From CAIVPM01 sp964615145 (GTDB taxonomy: Bacteria; Bacteroidota; Bacteroidia; Chitinophagales; Chitinophagaceae): 64,000 nt of DNA. Each line of letters starts with the position of its first letter. Position 1 is the stretch's first letter. Positions 8,234 to 17,010 of the stretch are shown here, piece by piece. The stretch is taken from assembly GCA_964615145.1 (NCBI GenBank), contig CAZTOP010000003.1, positions 37,925 to 101,924 of the forward strand, in the 5' to 3' direction. Made by a program: the position numbers and the translations under genes. The notes beneath the pieces were generated by a model that did not search any database, was not told the origin of the DNA, and saw only the letters and a list, made by a program, of their open reading frames with translations.

Positions 8234-9364
8234 TTATTTTCCTAATAATTTTTTAAATGGTTTTAGTGCAGGTATTTCATCAAACAATGAAATACTCATT
8301 GCAAATTTTGAATGTGGTACAGGGGGTGTTTTTAAATACTCCTGAAACTCATCATTTGAAAAGCCAAGTTTTTTTATTGCAAACTCATAATCCGTTGAAA
8401 ATAACTCAGCCGGATAAATGGGCTGTTTTAACTCTTCTAAAGCTTCTTGTTTTGTTATTTGCCCTGAGAAAATGATGTTTGAAAGATGGGCTTTTCTTTT
8501 ATCAACCTTAAATTTCTCTGGTAGAATATAACCTTGATAAAATCTTGTAAATACAGACTCATAGTGTTTTCCACCATAATCTCGCCACTCTAACTTTTCT
8601 ATAATTGTTTTTTTGGCTTCTTTTTTATCGTAAGGTATATAGTTTAAAATTGGCCACGATTGAAACGGTTTTTGCTTAGCCACAATTCTTCGTCTGATAG
8701 GACTCATTAATGGATATGACTTTAATGGTATTGTGCCAAACTTGCTGTGAATATCTCTTAAGTTAGATGTGTTTTTACAAATCCAAGATGGTGGCAATGT
8801 AACTTCTGTAACAACATTTCTTCCATCGATAATATGCTTAATTTTAAATTGTTTGCACAAAATATCAAGTGCCGAAAAAATTGCAATATCCGTAACAGCT
8901 TCTATATCTATAACGTTTGCTTTAAAATAACTGCGTTGAATATCTTTAAACTCATTCCAATCTATTACATAAGTATATAGCTGAAAGCCACATTTACTTA
9001 CAATATTTTCAATATTCATTACTGCCAATTCGCTGTTCCAACCATTATCAAAATGAACACACAAAACTCTCAAACCTTTTTGAGCTGCAATGTGTGCAAG
9101 ATATGTACTATCAACACCACCACTCACTCCTAAAATACAATCATACTCTTTTCCTTTTCCGTCTTCTTTAATTTGAGCAATAATTTTATTAAATTCTTTT
9201 TCGCCCTCTGCTCCTTTTTTTACTTGCTCTTTTTCGGCTTTTAAATATTCGTAGTAATAATTACAAATACCTTTTTCATCAAATGAAATATCTGGGTCAG
9301 CAATATTATCCATTACAGATAAACTGCATTGCTGGTAATTGGGGTCTTGAGTTGAGAGAACCAT
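8234..9364 (-). CDS. N-acetyl sugar amidotransferase (WbpG-like, PP-loop ATPase)
   Basis: 376 residues. The ATP-pyrophosphatase signature LGVSGGVDSTYLAH is near residue 80, followed by LRVLCVHFDNGWNSELAV. The N-terminal signature VMDNIADPDISFDEKGIC is typical of WbpG/PseA-type sugar amidotransferases. Together with the HisF2-like and HisH-like genes just upstream it forms the three-gene module that converts a sugar acetamido group to acetamidino, using ammonia released from glutamine by HisH. One oddity: the N-terminal cysteine pairs usual in the family look reduced to single cysteines (CSLSVMD, CNYYYEY). Upstream, 76 bases of repeat-like sequence separate it from the hisF2-like gene. Confidence 0.87.
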   Translation of the reverse strand: MVLSTQDPNYQQCSLSVMDNIADPDISFDEKGICNYYYEYLKAEKEQVKKGAEGEKEFNKIIAQIKEDGKGKEYDCILGVSGGVDSTYLAHIAAQKGLRVLCVHFDNGWNSELAVMNIENIVSKCGFQLYTYVIDWNEFKDIQRSYFKANVIDIEAVTDIAIFSALDILCKQFKIKHIIDGRNVVTEVTLPPSWICKNTSNLRDIHSKFGTIPLKSYPLMSPIRRRIVAKQKPFQSWPILNYIPYDKKEAKKTIIEKLEWRDYGGKHYESVFTRFYQGYILPEKFKVDKRKAHLSNIIFSGQITKQEALEELKQPIYPAELFSTDYEFAIKKLGFSNDEFQEYLKTPPVPHSKFAMSISLFDEIPALKPFKKLLGK

Positions 9365-9370
9365 TTTTTT

Positions 9371-9443
9371 ATTTACGATTTTGGGATTTGGGATTTACGA
9401 TTTTTTCATTAGCATATCAGCACATTAGCTAACTAGCACATTA
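9371..9443. repeat. Intergenic short direct repeats
   Basis: ATTTACGATTTT occurs at 9371-9382 and again at 9393-9404, separated by GGGATTTGGG. It is followed by a loosely periodic tract of CATTAGC/AGCACATTA words up to 9443. This is the only sizeable gap inside an otherwise tightly packed part of the operon and it has no coding potential. The same word in inverted form (TACGATTT / AAATCGTA) recurs at 37613-37640. Confidence 0.55.
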
Positions 9444-10199
9444 TTTAAACAACTTTTCCTTTAACTCTTTTTGAGTTGGATAACTAATTAATACTGCTTG
9501 GTGTGGGCGTTGAAATACAAACATACTACCAGCAGAAACTGCACTTGCACCAGCTTGTTTTGCTTTTGCAAAATCTTCTACACTCCCTGCACCACCAATA
9601 GCAATTACTGGAATGTTTACAACAGATGCTATGGATTGAATGAGATTTGTATCAAAACCTTTATAGGTACCATCTGCATCAATATTATTAATTAATATTT
9701 CACCTGCTCCTGCAGCTTCTACATTTTTCGCAAATTGTTCTGGCTTTATATTGATGCTATTTTTACCATTATCAGTATAAATTTTATAGCCTCCAAACAG
9801 GCTTTTTTTTATGTCTAAAGAAGCAACAACACTTTGACTGCCAACTAAGTTTGCAGCTTGAGTAACTAAGTTTAAATTGGTGTGCAATGCTTTATTAATA
9901 ATCACTTTTTCAAAGCCACTTAACAAAATTCTTTTTATTTCATCAAGCTTTGTAATGCCACCTCCATAAGCCATTGGCATAAATGCTTCACTTGCAATTT
10001 CGGCAATTGCATCAAAATTTGGTGGTCTATTGTCTCTTGTGGCATCAATATCTATCACAGCAATTTCATCTACTTCTTTTTCATTAAAAATTTTTACTGC
10101 GTTGATAGGGTCGCCAACATATTTATAGTTCTTAAATTGAACAGATTTTATCAATCCGCCTTTATGAAGTAATAATGATGGTATAACTCTAATTCGCAT
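9441..10199 (-). CDS. HisF2/WbuZ-like acetamidino-modification protein (HisF family)
   Basis: 252-residue TIM-barrel protein of the HisF family. The start MRIRVIPSLLLHKGGLIKS followed by KNYKYVGDPINAVKIFNEKE differs from biosynthetic HisF and matches the polysaccharide-linked HisF2/WbuZ subgroup. Conserved aspartates are kept in AVIDIDATRDNRPPNF and NNIDADGTYKGFD. In the P. aeruginosa O5 type of system this subunit pairs with HisH2 to make ammonia and channel it for WbpG. It overlaps the HisH-like gene by one base. A role in histidine synthesis is unlikely because no other his genes are present and the active-site surroundings diverge. Confidence 0.85.
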   Translation of the reverse strand: MRIRVIPSLLLHKGGLIKSVQFKNYKYVGDPINAVKIFNEKEVDEIAVIDIDATRDNRPPNFDAIAEIASEAFMPMAYGGGITKLDEIKRILLSGFEKVIINKALHTNLNLVTQAANLVGSQSVVASLDIKKSLFGGYKIYTDNGKNSINIKPEQFAKNVEAAGAGEILINNIDADGTYKGFDTNLIQSIASVVNIPVIAIGGAGSVEDFAKAKQAGASAVSAGSMFVFQRPHQAVLISYPTQKELKEKLFK

Positions 10200-10816
10200 T
10201 AATAATTTTTTGCAAAATTTTCTAATAATTTCATTCCATATTTATGACTTTTTTCTGGATGAAACTGAACGCCTAAAATATTTTCGTGTTCAATTCCAGC
10301 TGCAAAATCATAGCCGTATTTAGCAGTTACCAAACAATCGCTTTTATTTTCTAATTCCAAATGAAATGAGTGTACAAAATAAAACCTTGGCTCTTGGTGC
10401 ATATTTTCAAATAGTTTGGATTGGCTGTAATTAGTAACATCTGTCCAACCCATATTAGGAATTTTTTGATTGGTCGCTAATTTAGTTTTATCAAATGCTA
10501 TTGTTTTTCCTTTAATCCAACCTAGACCTTTAGCAGTGCCTTCTTCACTACTTTCTGTTAATAATTGCACTCCCAAGCAAATCCCTAAAATAGGTATTTT
10601 GTGTTCTAACACTTTTTTATTTAATAAAGGAATTAAACCAGAATTATTCAACTGCTGCATTCCATAATCAAAATGTCCAACTCCTGGCAAAATTAACTTT
10701 TCAGCCTTTTCAATAGCAGTTGTATCGTTGGTTATTTGTGATGGAATGCCCAAACGCTTTAGCATATTTTTTATGCTTCCAAGATTGCCTGTATTATAAT
10801 CTATGATTGTTATCAT
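10199..10816 (-). CDS. HisH2-like glutamine amidotransferase subunit
   Basis: 205-residue class I glutamine amidotransferase. The triad is visible: the cysteine in GICLGVQLL, and the histidine and glutamate in GVQFHPEKSHKYG. The N-terminus MITIIDYNTGNLGSIKNMLKRLG and LPGVGHFDYGM are typical of HisH. It should hydrolyse glutamine and pass ammonia through the HisF2-like partner to the WbpG-like amidotransferase. Its first 23 bases overlap the end of the upstream GT2 gene. Confidence 0.87.
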   Translation of the reverse strand: MITIIDYNTGNLGSIKNMLKRLGIPSQITNDTTAIEKAEKLILPGVGHFDYGMQQLNNSGLIPLLNKKVLEHKIPILGICLGVQLLTESSEEGTAKGLGWIKGKTIAFDKTKLATNQKIPNMGWTDVTNYSQSKLFENMHQEPRFYFVHSFHLELENKSDCLVTAKYGYDFAAGIEHENILGVQFHPEKSHKYGMKLLENFAKNY

Positions 10817-11780
10817 TTAAACGTTTAGATTTTTTCCCTTTTTTTAAAGAGAGATATGGTTTTAAGATTATAAATTTCAACGAATAAAAGTAAAAGTGTT
10901 TATCAAATAAAAAACGAAAATGGAAACTAGTGTCAGAGTATAAAAAAGAATTAATCAAATCTTTTTTAAAATTGTTATTCAAGACTTTTAACAATTCATT
11001 GGAAAGTTTTAGTATTTTATTATCTATTAAAATTTGGTTGTACAATGCAATTCGATTTTTAGACTCTCTTCCTACCATAAGCTTATAGTTTTTGTAGTCA
11101 TCCGTATTGTGACTATAAGAAATGGATGCAGAGTGCTCTCGATACTTTAACAACTTTTCGTTTATGTGAATTATCTTTCCGTAATGTTTAGAGCGATAAG
11201 CCAATACAACATCTTCATTTACAATACTTGGTAGGAAAGGTTCAAATGTTCGTAACATTTTTGTATTAATACACATTGTTGCACCTCTTACCCACACCTT
11301 TTTTTTAATAATATTTTCAATACTTTCATTCTCCAATATATCTGTAATCCTGCCATAAGTATCAACGTAACCATTGGGTATGGTATTTTCATCAACAACA
11401 AGGTTTGCATGATGTATCAATCCAACATCATCAGCAGCAAACTCCATTAATTTTTCCACTCTAATTGGCAAACTAACATCGTCTCCTGCAGATACTACAA
11501 TCCAATCTCCTTTTGCAATTTCCCACCACAACTTATTTAAGTGTGCACCAATGCCCAGGTTTTTTTCGTTTCTATAAACACTAATTTTACCTTTATGTTT
11601 TCCTGTATAGTTCTTTACATTTTCTTCAATAATTTCAAAAGTTCTATCAGGCGATGCGTCATCAGAAAAAATAATTTCTAAATTATCATAGGTTTGTGCC
11701 AAAGCTCCATCAATAGCTTCTTTAATAAACTTTTCTGCTTTGTAACTCATTACAATAAAACTTACAAAAGGCTTACTCAT
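10794..11780 (-). CDS. Glycosyltransferase family 2
   Basis: 328 residues. The GT-A nucleotide-sugar fold starts at residue 5 (VSFIVMSYKAEKFIKEAIDG), with NLEIIFSDDASPDRTFEII and GDWIVVSAGDDVSLP supplying the acidic donor/metal residues (SDD and GDD). The C-terminal third is basic and hydrophobic (HFRFLFDKHFYFYSLKFII), suggesting membrane association. It probably adds a sugar to the undecaprenyl-linked repeat unit. It overlaps the wzx-like gene upstream by one base and the hisH2-like gene downstream by 23 bases. Confidence 0.85.
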   Translation of the reverse strand: MSKPFVSFIVMSYKAEKFIKEAIDGALAQTYDNLEIIFSDDASPDRTFEIIEENVKNYTGKHKGKISVYRNEKNLGIGAHLNKLWWEIAKGDWIVVSAGDDVSLPIRVEKLMEFAADDVGLIHHANLVVDENTIPNGYVDTYGRITDILENESIENIIKKKVWVRGATMCINTKMLRTFEPFLPSIVNEDVVLAYRSKHYGKIIHINEKLLKYREHSASISYSHNTDDYKNYKLMVGRESKNRIALYNQILIDNKILKLSNELLKVLNNNFKKDLINSFLYSDTSFHFRFLFDKHFYFYSLKFIILKPYLSLKKGKKSKRLNDNNHRL

Positions 11781-13231
11781 TAACGTTTTTTAAATATTGA
11801 TTGAAACATAAATCCGTATTCTTTTCTAGACATATAAAAAAATGAAGCTATTAATACAGAGCCAATAATATATGTTATAGTTTCAGAAACATTTTTTTTA
11901 GCTATAACAATTGCCGTTACAATAATTGCATTTGTTAAAAATAGTTTTATATTTTCCTTTGTAATATATCCATTAAATTTTTTATAAAAAATATAGGTTA
12001 TTACAACCAAATAAATAACATAGTGAAGCACATAAGCCAAACCTAAAAAAGGAAATTGATGTAAACTTATAGCTAAGAGTATTAATAATAAATGACTCAA
12101 ATTGCCAATTAACTCTGTTGTCATATATGTTTTTGTGGCTCTGTGTGCAACAAATACATAAGCTATAGGCCAACAAACTACAAGTAAAAGTGTTCCTGCT
12201 ACGCTGTAACTAATTAAATTGTTTGACTCTAAAAATTTTGTAGAAAATAATAAAATAATGAACAGTTTTGAAAACGTTAACATTATTAATAAAATGGGCA
12301 TTATTAAGTTAATGGAGATAGTTATTTGCTGATTTACAAATTTTGCTACCTCATCTGCTCCTTTTGAAACAGTAGTTACTAACCTTGGATAATAGTCACT
12401 AGTGATAGATGCTGTAATAAAACCAATATATTGAAAAGTAAAACCAATGGCTACTTGATAATAACCTAAATGGTCTGCATCAAATGCCTTAGTAATACTA
12501 CTTTTTGCAACAATATTTACTGTGTTTTCTAACAAACTTGCCCAAATAGTTGCAACACCTAAAAGTAGTATTGGTTTTATGTCTTGTGTTGAAATTTTTG
12601 TGTTAGTGCTTGGGAGTTCTGCTAACACTTTTCGGCTTTGTAAAAAACTAATACACCAACTTACTAATGCAATTGTTATTACTAAATAGGGTACTGATTT
12701 TTCGTGTAAAACCAATACCAATAAAATACTTACTATGGTTACAAAAAAGCCATTGTACATATTTCCCTTAGCAAGTAAGCCCACTCTTTGCATTCCTGTT
12801 ATCAAAGAGTTTTGAACTAAGGATCGTAATTTAATAATGATAGTTACAGATGCAATTCTTACAAACCAAGTTAATCCATCGTTATGAAGCAACATAAGTG
12901 ATACTTGCTTAGCTAGTATAATAACACTTAAACAAACAATTATTGAAACAAAAGTAAAAATTTGAATTAACCTATTATACGTTTGTCTTACACGCTCATT
13001 ACTTTCTGTTGATGCTTTTGAAATAGCTTGAACACCACTATTTGAAACCCCTAGAGACGACATTGAGCTTGTGAACGAAATAAAATCGTTCAAAATAGCA
13101 AACCTCCCCAAGCCAGCAGGACCAAGTATTACAGCTAATACCTTATTTTTTATTACAGAAAAAACTATATTAACTACTGAGCTAATAGCAATTAAAGCAG
13201 TATTTCTGTAACTTTTTGCTTTATCGTTCAT
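11780..13231 (-). CDS. Wzx-like O-antigen/polysaccharide flippase
   Basis: 483 residues with about 12-14 predicted membrane helices. The N-terminus (SSVVNIVFSVIKNKVLAVIL then GPAGLGRFAILNDF) is the MOP-superfamily polysaccharide-transporter pattern. It would translocate the undecaprenyl-pyrophosphate-linked repeat unit across the inner membrane. It is bracketed by the DegT aminotransferase and GT2 genes with one-base overlaps on both sides. A matching Wzy polymerase was not recognised in the window. Confidence 0.85.
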   Translation of the reverse strand: MNDKAKSYRNTALIAISSVVNIVFSVIKNKVLAVILGPAGLGRFAILNDFISFTSSMSSLGVSNSGVQAISKASTESNERVRQTYNRLIQIFTFVSIIVCLSVIILAKQVSLMLLHNDGLTWFVRIASVTIIIKLRSLVQNSLITGMQRVGLLAKGNMYNGFFVTIVSILLVLVLHEKSVPYLVITIALVSWCISFLQSRKVLAELPSTNTKISTQDIKPILLLGVATIWASLLENTVNIVAKSSITKAFDADHLGYYQVAIGFTFQYIGFITASITSDYYPRLVTTVSKGADEVAKFVNQQITISINLIMPILLIMLTFSKLFIILLFSTKFLESNNLISYSVAGTLLLVVCWPIAYVFVAHRATKTYMTTELIGNLSHLLLILLAISLHQFPFLGLAYVLHYVIYLVVITYIFYKKFNGYITKENIKLFLTNAIIVTAIVIAKKNVSETITYIIGSVLIASFFYMSRKEYGFMFQSIFKKR

Positions 13232-14334
13232 TAAGCAAAAAATTGTTTTATGGCATTAGAAACTTGTTGTGTTTGTTCTTGTGTCATTCCAGGATAAAGA
13301 GGAATACTTAACATTGTATTTGCTAATTCTTCAGCAATTGGGAAATCTCCTTTTTTATGTTCAAGAAAATTATATGCTTCTTGCAAATGTGGAGGCATTG
13401 GATAATGAATCATTGTACCGATGCCTTGTTGTGTTAAATATTGTTGTAATTCGTCTCTTTTTGTTGTACGAATAATATATAAATGATAAACGTGTGTTGC
13501 ATTTTGGTGAATCTTTGGTAAAATGATTTCTGACACATCTTTCAACGCTTCATTGTACCAATTTGCAATTTGTTGTCTTTGCAAAGTCCAATTGGGCAAG
13601 TGTTGTAGCTTGACAGAAAGCAATGCTGCTTGCAATTCATCCAATCGCATGTTATGACCAATTACTTCGTTATAATATTTTTTTGATGAACCATAATTGC
13701 GAAGCGATTTTATTTGAGTTGCATAATTTGCATCGTTAGTTGTAACTGCTCCTGCATCTCCAATTGCTCCTAAATTTTTGCCAGGATAAAAACTGGTGCC
13801 ATTCACGTGTCCCCAAGCTCCCGCCAATTTATTATTAAAAGATGAACCTTGGCTTTGAGCATTATCTTCTATTACAAATAAATGATGCTTTTTTGCAATT
13901 GCCATTATTTCTTCCATTTCGCAACATTGACCATACAAATGCACAGGCATTATGGCTTTTGTTTTTGAAGTAATGGCTGCTTCAATATTTTTTGGACTAA
14001 TGTTATAAGTATCAATATCTGGCTCTACAAAAATGGGTGTTGCACCAATGTATGTAACTGCTAAAGCTGTTGCTATATAAGTGTTTGATGGAACTATCAC
14101 TTCATCTCCTGCTTTTACACCAACTGTTTTTAAAGCTAAAAACAAAGCATCTAAACCATTACTAACACCAATAACATTTTCTACTTGGTTAAAAGTTGCA
14201 TATTCTTTTTCAAAGTTGGTAACACTTTCTCCATTAACATACCAATAACTGTCATATACTTTTTCAAAAGCATTCATCATCTCTGTTTTGATAGATGAGT
14301 GCATTGGAACAAAAGATAAAAAAGGGATATTCAT
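13231..14334 (-). CDS. DegT/DnrJ/EryC1/StrS aminotransferase, FdtB/QdtB-like
   Basis: 367 residues. The PLP lysine is in TSFYPGKNLGAIGDAGAVTT. Also present are GVSNGLDALFLALKTVGV, DEVIVPSNTYIATALAV, VIEDNAQSQGSSFNNK and HNMRLDELQAALLSVKL. Because it lies with FdtA-like ketoisomerases and a PglD-like acetyltransferase, the best fit is amination at C3 of a dTDP-3-keto-6-deoxyhexose (FdtB or QdtB reaction), giving dTDP-Fuc3N or dTDP-Qui3N. The rmlA/rmlB genes for the precursor are not in the window. Which epimer is made cannot be decided from sequence alone. Confidence 0.85.
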   Translation of the reverse strand: MNIPFLSFVPMHSSIKTEMMNAFEKVYDSYWYVNGESVTNFEKEYATFNQVENVIGVSNGLDALFLALKTVGVKAGDEVIVPSNTYIATALAVTYIGATPIFVEPDIDTYNISPKNIEAAITSKTKAIMPVHLYGQCCEMEEIMAIAKKHHLFVIEDNAQSQGSSFNNKLAGAWGHVNGTSFYPGKNLGAIGDAGAVTTNDANYATQIKSLRNYGSSKKYYNEVIGHNMRLDELQAALLSVKLQHLPNWTLQRQQIANWYNEALKDVSEIILPKIHQNATHVYHLYIIRTTKRDELQQYLTQQGIGTMIHYPMPPHLQEAYNFLEHKKGDFPIAEELANTMLSIPLYPGMTQEQTQQVSNAIKQFFA

Positions 14335-15329
14335 TAATTATTATTTATTTCAGTTACAAATAGCTTTTCTATTTGAACATAATTTTTTGTTTCTATTTCG
14401 TAAAATCTATGTGCATAAGCCCTTGCACCAAATCCTTCTTTCCAATCTAACAAACCCATATTTATTCTTCTTCCTTCCTCTTCATTTACAATACCAAAAT
14501 CGAAGATTTTTTTATGGGCAAAAGTTTGTGCAATAAGATGATGAAACAATAAGTCTATGGCTCCATTTTTCCTTCCTTCATCACTTGCAGAAATGTATTG
14601 AGCATGAGCAACAGTAGGCGTTTCAAATATTGTTGTTCCGGCCATTAACACTCCATTTTGCCAAGCTTCGAACTGACGAATTTTATTTGGATTGTTTATA
14701 GAAAGTAATTCTATCTCTGCTAAAGAATGAACAGGGTTTACACCAAACCGACTTTGCAAATTGGGCGTTAAAATATCGTTCCAAAATGTTGAGAAATCTG
14801 TTGTTTCTTTTATTTCAACACCATTTTTTTCTGCTTTTTTGATGGCTCTTCTTCTGCGTTCTTGATATTGAATTTTGTTTTCTAATTGTTGATTAATAGC
14901 ATAAGCAATATCAACCCTGTACATTTTTGCATCTACCAAAAACATTGCATAATCAATTTCATCTTGACTTACAGAACTATAAAAAGATGGGCTTTGTTTA
15001 AAGATAATTTTTTCAATATTCCTCTCATTTACAAATTTTAAGAGCTGTGCAAAATATTGAATGGAATTTTTTGTGGCTTCTTCTTTGGCAACTATAAAAC
15101 CTCCAAATGTTAAACCACTGTGGCTAACCACAATATTGTTTTTTATATTAGCTGGAAATATTGCTACTAAAGCTTTTTCATCAAATACCATTAAAGAATA
15201 ATCTTCAAATCTATCTTTATGGTATTCCATGAAGTTACGAGAAAGAAGAAACTGATTGGTTCTGCTATTCTCTAAAAAACTATTCCAAAGATTTTTATCT
15301 GTATCTGTATATCTTCTTACTGAAATCAT
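14334..15329 (-). CDS. FemAB/GNAT-type acyltransferase
   Basis: 331 residues. The start MISVRRYTDTDKNLWNSFLE and the motif YQERRRRAIKKAEKNGVEIK, which resembles the basic hinge of Fem-type enzymes, suggest a GNAT-fold protein of the FemAB/CelD kind. The C-terminal half with AHAQYISASDEGRKNGAIDL then FHHLIAQTF and KIFDFGIVNEEEGRRINMG corresponds to the second GNAT domain seen in polysaccharide loci. Such proteins transfer an amino-acyl or acyl group to an amino sugar. The substrate here is unknown, but the neighbouring 3-aminohexose genes suggest acylation of that amine. It overlaps the aminotransferase gene by one base. Confidence 0.7.
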   Translation of the reverse strand: MISVRRYTDTDKNLWNSFLENSRTNQFLLSRNFMEYHKDRFEDYSLMVFDEKALVAIFPANIKNNIVVSHSGLTFGGFIVAKEEATKNSIQYFAQLLKFVNERNIEKIIFKQSPSFYSSVSQDEIDYAMFLVDAKMYRVDIAYAINQQLENKIQYQERRRRAIKKAEKNGVEIKETTDFSTFWNDILTPNLQSRFGVNPVHSLAEIELLSINNPNKIRQFEAWQNGVLMAGTTIFETPTVAHAQYISASDEGRKNGAIDLLFHHLIAQTFAHKKIFDFGIVNEEEGRRINMGLLDWKEGFGARAYAHRFYEIETKNYVQIEKLFVTEINNN

Positions 15330-16250
15330 TTACTTTTTTAATTTGGCAATCCCAAAACCCGTTGCTCCATTGCTATTGCCATTATAAAACATATATCGTT
15401 CTCCTTTAATATCTATTACTGATGGATAACAAATCATTTCACTATCCCATCCTTCTTCAGAAACATCAATACCTACTTCTTCATCTTTTCTTGTCCAGCT
15501 AAAACCATCAAAACTTTCAGCATAGCCAATTCGATACATTTTTCCAACAATTCTAATGCTATACCACATTTTAAAAATACCATCTTCAAAAATTACACTA
15601 GGACGAGCCACAGCAAACTCACCTTTGTTTTCATCTGGTGCAAGGCAAGTAATGTTGTGCATAGTCCAGTTAATTGCATCTGTGCTTTCGGCATATCCAA
15701 TTTTGTAATCTAAGAACGGTTTTCCCTCAACAGTTATCCATTTTGTAGAAAACCAATGCCACATTTTATACACTCCATTATGAAACAAAACTGTTGGTGC
15801 ACCTTGTGATGTTGGTCGAAAATTATTGCGAGGAAGAATGGGTGCAACGCTTGTTCTTCTAAAACTTAAGCCATTGTCTTCACTTTCAATCAAGCCAGCA
15901 AAAAGCATATATGGCACACGCCCACAGCGTTGATAGCCTACAGTATAAACGTATAACTTATCCTTTTTTTTGATAAGACAGCTTGGCACAACACCACTAT
16001 CATCAAAGGTTCCCAAAGCACCAATATCTAAAATTGGTTCATTGCTTTCGCCAACAATTTGTGTTAAATCATCAGCGTTTAAATCAACATAACAAATTCT
16101 ACAAAATATTTCTGTGTCGGCAGAACCAAAAAAAACACGAACAATATTTTGCTCTTCAATAAACAATGGCACAGGCAATTGCCCATATTTATAATTCCAC
16201 CACTTGTCAGCTTTTGGAGCCCAAATTAATCCAAGTTTTTCCCAGTTCAT
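15330..16250 (-). CDS. Cytoplasmic five-bladed beta-propeller protein (GH32/43-like fold)
   Basis: 306 residues without signal peptide. Repeated blades are visible: RVFFGSADTEIF, KLYVYTVGYQRCGRVPYML, GVYKMWHWFSTKW, GIFKMWYSIRIVGKMYRIGY and RYMFYNGNSNGATGFGIA. Each has the aromatic YKMW/FKMWY or YMFYNG pattern seen in glycosidase-like propellers of polysaccharide loci. Some related propellers are found fused or next to sugar-modifying transferases. No secretion signal and the position between sugar-nucleotide genes argue for a cytoplasmic role in making or modifying the sugar, not polymer degradation. Catalytic acids cannot be assigned with confidence. Confidence 0.6.
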   Translation of the reverse strand: MNWEKLGLIWAPKADKWWNYKYGQLPVPLFIEEQNIVRVFFGSADTEIFCRICYVDLNADDLTQIVGESNEPILDIGALGTFDDSGVVPSCLIKKKDKLYVYTVGYQRCGRVPYMLFAGLIESEDNGLSFRRTSVAPILPRNNFRPTSQGAPTVLFHNGVYKMWHWFSTKWITVEGKPFLDYKIGYAESTDAINWTMHNITCLAPDENKGEFAVARPSVIFEDGIFKMWYSIRIVGKMYRIGYAESFDGFSWTRKDEEVGIDVSEEGWDSEMICYPSVIDIKGERYMFYNGNSNGATGFGIAKLKK

Positions 16251-16264
16251 TTTTTGTTTTTTGT

Positions 16265-16297
16265 TTCACGCAAAGTAGCAAAGGCACAAAGTTTTTT
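16265..16297. repeat. Intergenic AAGGCACA-family repeat
   Basis: TTTCACGCAAAGTAGCAAAG continues into GCACAAAGTTTTTT, with three CAAAG words at 8-9-base spacing. It lies in the 79-base gap between the propeller gene and the acetyltransferase gene. It shares words with 3082-3127 and 37584-37600. Confidence 0.5.
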
Positions 16298-16329
16298 ATA
16301 ACTAATACCTAATTACCAATTCCTATTTA

Positions 16330-17010
16330 CTAAGCTTCTGGTTCTATACCAAATGCCTCGTAGCTTGATTTAATTCTTTTTGCAGGACTGCCAACATAAA
16401 TACTTCCTGGTTCTGTATCTCTTACTATAATGGTTCCATTGCCAATGATACTGTCTTTTCCAAATTTTACACCATCGTTAAACGATGAGTTTACACCTAA
16501 AAAGGAGCTGCTTCCTATTACACAAAATCCAGAAATTACAACGTGAGATGAAATGAAACAGTTGTCTTCTATAATAGTTTGATGACCAATGTGATTACCA
16601 CTCCAAAGAATAACATTGTTACCAATTTTTACTTTATATTGAATAACATTTTCCTCGAAAATGAAAGTATTTTCACCAATTTCAACATTATGCCAAACAA
16701 AAGCATGGCTGTTTACATAGCTTGCAAACTTGTAGCCTAATGCTTTTCCTTTTTGATACATTGAAGTACGAATGCGATTAATTTTTCCGAACGATGCTGC
16801 TGCAAACATTTCATATTCACTTGGCGGATATTTTACCACAACTTCATCAAAAGGAACAATTGGCAAACCAAGCAAACTGTCTGCCGTCATATATTCTTTA
16901 TCCACAGTAAACGCCACTACTTCGTATTTTGAATCCTGAATAAAATAATCAGCAATCATTTCTGCTGTTTCGCCAATGCCATAAACGATTAATTTTTTTT
17001 CTTTAGTCAT
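16330..17010 (-). CDS. PglD/FdtC-like sugar N-acetyltransferase
   Basis: 226 residues. An N-terminal Rossmann-like PglD domain (KKLIVYGIGETAEMIADYFI) is followed by a left-handed beta-helix with hexapeptide repeats from about residue 100 (VEIGENTFIFEENVIQ, KIGNNVILWSGNHIGHQTII). The histidine in SGNHIGHQ is the likely catalytic base. The end VYVGSP-like block (IYVGSPAKRIK) is standard. The context predicts N-acetylation at C3 of the dTDP-3-amino-3,6-dideoxyhexose using acetyl-CoA. The gene overlaps the FdtA-like gene by 8 bases. Confidence 0.8.
   Translation of the reverse strand: MTKEKKLIVYGIGETAEMIADYFIQDSKYEVVAFTVDKEYMTADSLLGLPIVPFDEVVVKYPPSEYEMFAAASFGKINRIRTSMYQKGKALGYKFASYVNSHAFVWHNVEIGENTFIFEENVIQYKVKIGNNVILWSGNHIGHQTIIEDNCFISSHVVISGFCVIGSSSFLGVNSSFNDGVKFGKDSIIGNGTIIVRDTEPGSIYVGSPAKRIKSSYEAFGIEPEA

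Noticed and set aside
9441..10816. HisF/HisH pair as histidine biosynthesis genes
   Set aside because: No other his gene is nearby, HisF has the HisF2/WbuZ-type start, and the pair sits beside WbpG; the polysaccharide role fits better.
11982..12176. 64-codon frame inside the wzx-like gene on the same strand
   Set aside because: It is an out-of-frame shadow with no start signal or domain.
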